Shown in pieces: positions 62,252-64,000 of a stretch of DNA of 64,000 nucleotides. The translations under genes and the position numbers were made by a program. The notes under the pieces were generated by a model. That model was not told the DNA's origin, made no database searches, and was given only the letters and a program-made list of their open reading frames with translations. Position 1 is the first letter of the stretch; the number at the start of each line of letters is the position of its first letter. Source of the DNA: Planctomycetota bacterium (GTDB lineage Bacteria > Planctomycetota > UBA1135 > GCA-002686595); NCBI GenBank assembly GCA_029259635.1, contig JAJDEU010000016.1, positions 46,135 to 110,134 of the forward strand, written 5' to 3'.

Positions 62252-63882
62252 TCCACCCGTCGTGGAGTCGGGGTCGCCGGGTTCGGCGCCTCGCAGGGCC
62301 GGGCCCGGCGTTTATACACGCCCCCCCGACCAAGGCCGGAATGACTGACGGCTCCACAACCACACTTTTCAATTAGGGATCTCAAGACGACGCGATGCAA
62401 GCATCGCGCCTGCTGGAATAACAACACCAAGACGAATCGTGAATCGCTCATCACACTATCCAAGCCAAAGCTGCCCACGCTGTTCTTCAGCAACACGGGC
62501 AGCGCGTCAAGCGACGACGGAAGCGTTCGCATGGGGCGTGAGCATGGAAGAAGATGTGAGAAGCGCTCGATGTCATCGGACGGTGAGAGAGCCGAGCTCT
62601 TCACTACTCAGCGGAGCTCGACGATGACGCTCCCCTCGAGGTCTCCTTACCCGTTCTCCGCCCATCCTCTCTTCGACAATAGAGCAGAGGATGCGAGCGC
62701 CAATCGCTCTCGTGGATGTTTCGGAGCAGCTTGCGCGAGGAGAATTCTCCGGTCGCATCAGCCTATTGGTGGGCCTCGATTCAGCGGTGACACAAAGCGA
62801 CGGGATCTAGATTGATCTTCTCATCGCAAACCCAATTCACGAGTTGTTCGCTCGCCGAGTCTCGGCGTAACCACTACTCGCCCAGAGTGCGTCGGCTTCT
62901 GCCTACTGCTACTCGTCCGCTTCATTACTCACCGATCTTTCGAGATCCAGCGATCTGGACAACACGCTACGGCATGAGTTGTGAACTCCATACCGCCTCA
63001 GAGCGCTGCCTCTCATCGAGTCGAGCTTGACCGTGAACACGAAACCCAACCGATCTGAGACACGAGTCGCGACGGCGCGTGGTGTAGAGAGCCCCGGCTG
63101 GGGCTGGTTGTCGTTGGGTTGGAGGTGTCGCAGAGACCGAGAGCTCAGCTCGGCTTTGCCAGTCAATGGGACCTATGTGAAGTGCGAGCTAACGCGGGTT
63201 CGCGGCCCAGAATCTTTAGCCCGCCTCGGCGGGGCGAAATCTTGCCGAACTCACGGACTCGCGCGCGATTACGAGCGCCAGCCAGGCCGAGAGCTTGTCG
63301 GTTCCGCCGTGCATTACATACAGGGCGGGGAGCTAAACCAGCCACGCGCTATCAGCCCGTGTCGATGCTCGCTGTGTAGAACCGATCGTGATCCACCGAG
63401 TGCGTGCGAACGTTCTCTCCAGGAAACGCGCGAGCCTCGAACTGAATGCGATCGGCGCTCTCGGCCGCGCTACGGGCAGCCTGCGTCTCCACCAGACCGA
63501 GCTCCCTGCGGTAGCGAGATTGCGTCCACACTTAATCGGCGATCGACACAGCATCAACGTGCAGGACCGGCGCAATGGTGGGATTACCTGCCCGGCGCGC
63601 CACGAGTCCGACCGATTCCGAGAGCGGGTAAGCCGCCTCCTCGGATTACGCGCGCCATGCGCGCACCGAAACAGAGCTTCCTCAAGGGTGGGCGACATCC
63701 CACTCATGCGCGAGGAGCTCCACTTAGAAAAAGCAGATCGGCAATCGATCCCTCGAATTTCCTCTCTCACTCGCGGCGTGTTCCGTGGATGAGGGGGGCG
63801 AGGGGCCGGCCGGCTGTTTTGAGCGGCCCTCTATGTAGGGGGGTTGCCACATTACTTTGAACTACTCCAAAGGAATTTAGAT
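62252..63882. other. Long non-coding spacer between flagellins 2 and 3
   Basis: 1,631 bases with no gene I can support. Open frames here are Arg/Pro/Ser-rich, lack ribosome sites and overlap each other on both strands. A terminator-like hairpin lies near the start. Just before flagellin 3 are GC-rich inverted repeats around GGCCGGCCGGCTG...GCGGCCC (63796-63833). I could not show homology to flagellin or to the 61 kb spacer by eye. Possible contents: a decayed gene, a regulatory RNA or a recombination remnant. Confidence 0.5.
62275..62314 (+). terminator. GC-rich hairpin after flagellin 2, probable terminator
   Basis: CGCCGGG (62275-62281) pairs with CCCGGCG (62304-62310), followed by TTTAT. 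The palindrome GCCGGGCCCGGC (62298-62309) lies inside the right side and offers an alternative stem. It starts about 24 bases after the flagellin 2 stop. Confidence 0.6.
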
Positions 63883-64000
63883 ATGGGACTTCGAGTCAAT
63901 ACCAATATCTTCTCTCTGACGGCCCAGCGTAACTTGAACAATGTTACGGGGCGCTTGCAGGGAAACTTCTCTCGATTGTCATCGGGTTTGCGGATTGCAA
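63883..64000 (+). CDS. fliC: Flagellin 3, N-terminal part (3' end outside window)
   Basis: The first 39 residues are seen: LRVNTNIFSLTAQRNLNNVT, GRLQGNFSRLSSGLRIA. An AAAGGA box precedes the ATG at 63883. The sequence nearly matches flagellin 2 in this part (differences mostly conservative). The gene is cut by the window edge. It makes the third flagellin of a tandem array, separated from copy 2 by the long spacer. Confidence 0.9.
   Translation, partial: MGLRVNTNIFSLTAQRNLNNVTGRLQGNFSRLSSGLRIA

Noticed and set aside
63388..63792. Overlapping 134-codon frame with moderately GC-rich third positions
   Set aside because: No homology recognised and no start signal; codon pattern decays in the second half. 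Kept only as part of the spacer.
63027..63860. Open reading frame of 277 codons upstream of flagellin 3
   Set aside because: Arg/Pro/Cys-rich composition, no ribosome site, no recognisable domain, and it overlaps other open frames on both strands.

Overview
The window is a 64 kb piece of a GC-rich, flagellated, double-membraned bacterium. It carries P- and L-ring genes (flgI, flgH), an outer-membrane-type envelope gene (gmhA) and the C5 haem pathway. Three traits point to Planctomycetota, but this is an inference and no 16S or other marker gene is present. They are a membrane Ser/Thr kinase fused to a formylglycine-generating-enzyme (SUMF1)-like domain beside an ECF sigma factor, a secreted beta-rich protein whose C-terminal domain resembles planctomycete exported proteins, and a PKD-repeat subtilase.

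Layout. (1) 1-2938 (+): the end of the fliK-flgD-flgE hook operon. (2) 3095-10558: accessory genes, namely a ChaN-like lipoprotein-type protein with a decayed hydrolase module, a secreted protein, the kinase, and a convergent ECF sigma factor. (3) 10797-21279 (+): a sigma-54 promoter followed by flgF, flgG, flgA, flgH, flgI, flgJ (rod-binding part only), flgN, flgK, flgL, a small helical protein and a GNAT acetyltransferase, closed by a perfect 131-bp palindrome. (4) 21433-39257: gmhA, a haem operon read on the minus strand (hemE, hemX/ccsA-like, hemA, hemC, hemD, hemL), rmuC, three polytopic GT-C-like membrane proteins, a four-PKD subtilase, ispG and an FAD amine oxidoreductase. (5) 39284-58281 (-): a very long motility locus. 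In transcription order it starts with seven tightly coupled regulatory and envelope genes, then flgB, flgC, fliE, fliF, fliG, fliH, fliI, fliJ and motE-like, then motA, two motB genes, fliL, fliM and fliN. (6) 58465-64000: a divergent sigma-54 activator and three flagellin genes in tandem, the third cut by the window edge.

How it works together. Two near-identical sigma-54 promoters (10797-10813 plus strand, 58265-58281 minus strand) head the rod/hook and the basal-body operons, and two sigma-54 activators lie in the cluster, so a FleQ/FlrBC-like hierarchy is likely. The most unusual part is 52138-59820. It holds an activator with a degenerate receiver, a histidine-kinase-like protein without the phospho-accepting His, a degenerate receiver fused to an RsbW-type ATPase, a single-pass membrane protein with a duplicated cytoplasmic motif, an STN-TPR exported protein, a coiled-coil/TPR exported protein, and then an intact kinase and response regulator. 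Six of these are translationally coupled, or nearly so, to each other and to flgB. I propose that they form a trans-envelope checkpoint that reports flagellar assembly to sigma-54 transcription.

Export-gate genes (flhA, flhB, fliP, fliQ, fliR), rpoN, chemotaxis genes and hemB are not in the window. I saw no tRNA, rRNA, CRISPR array or intact insertion sequence.
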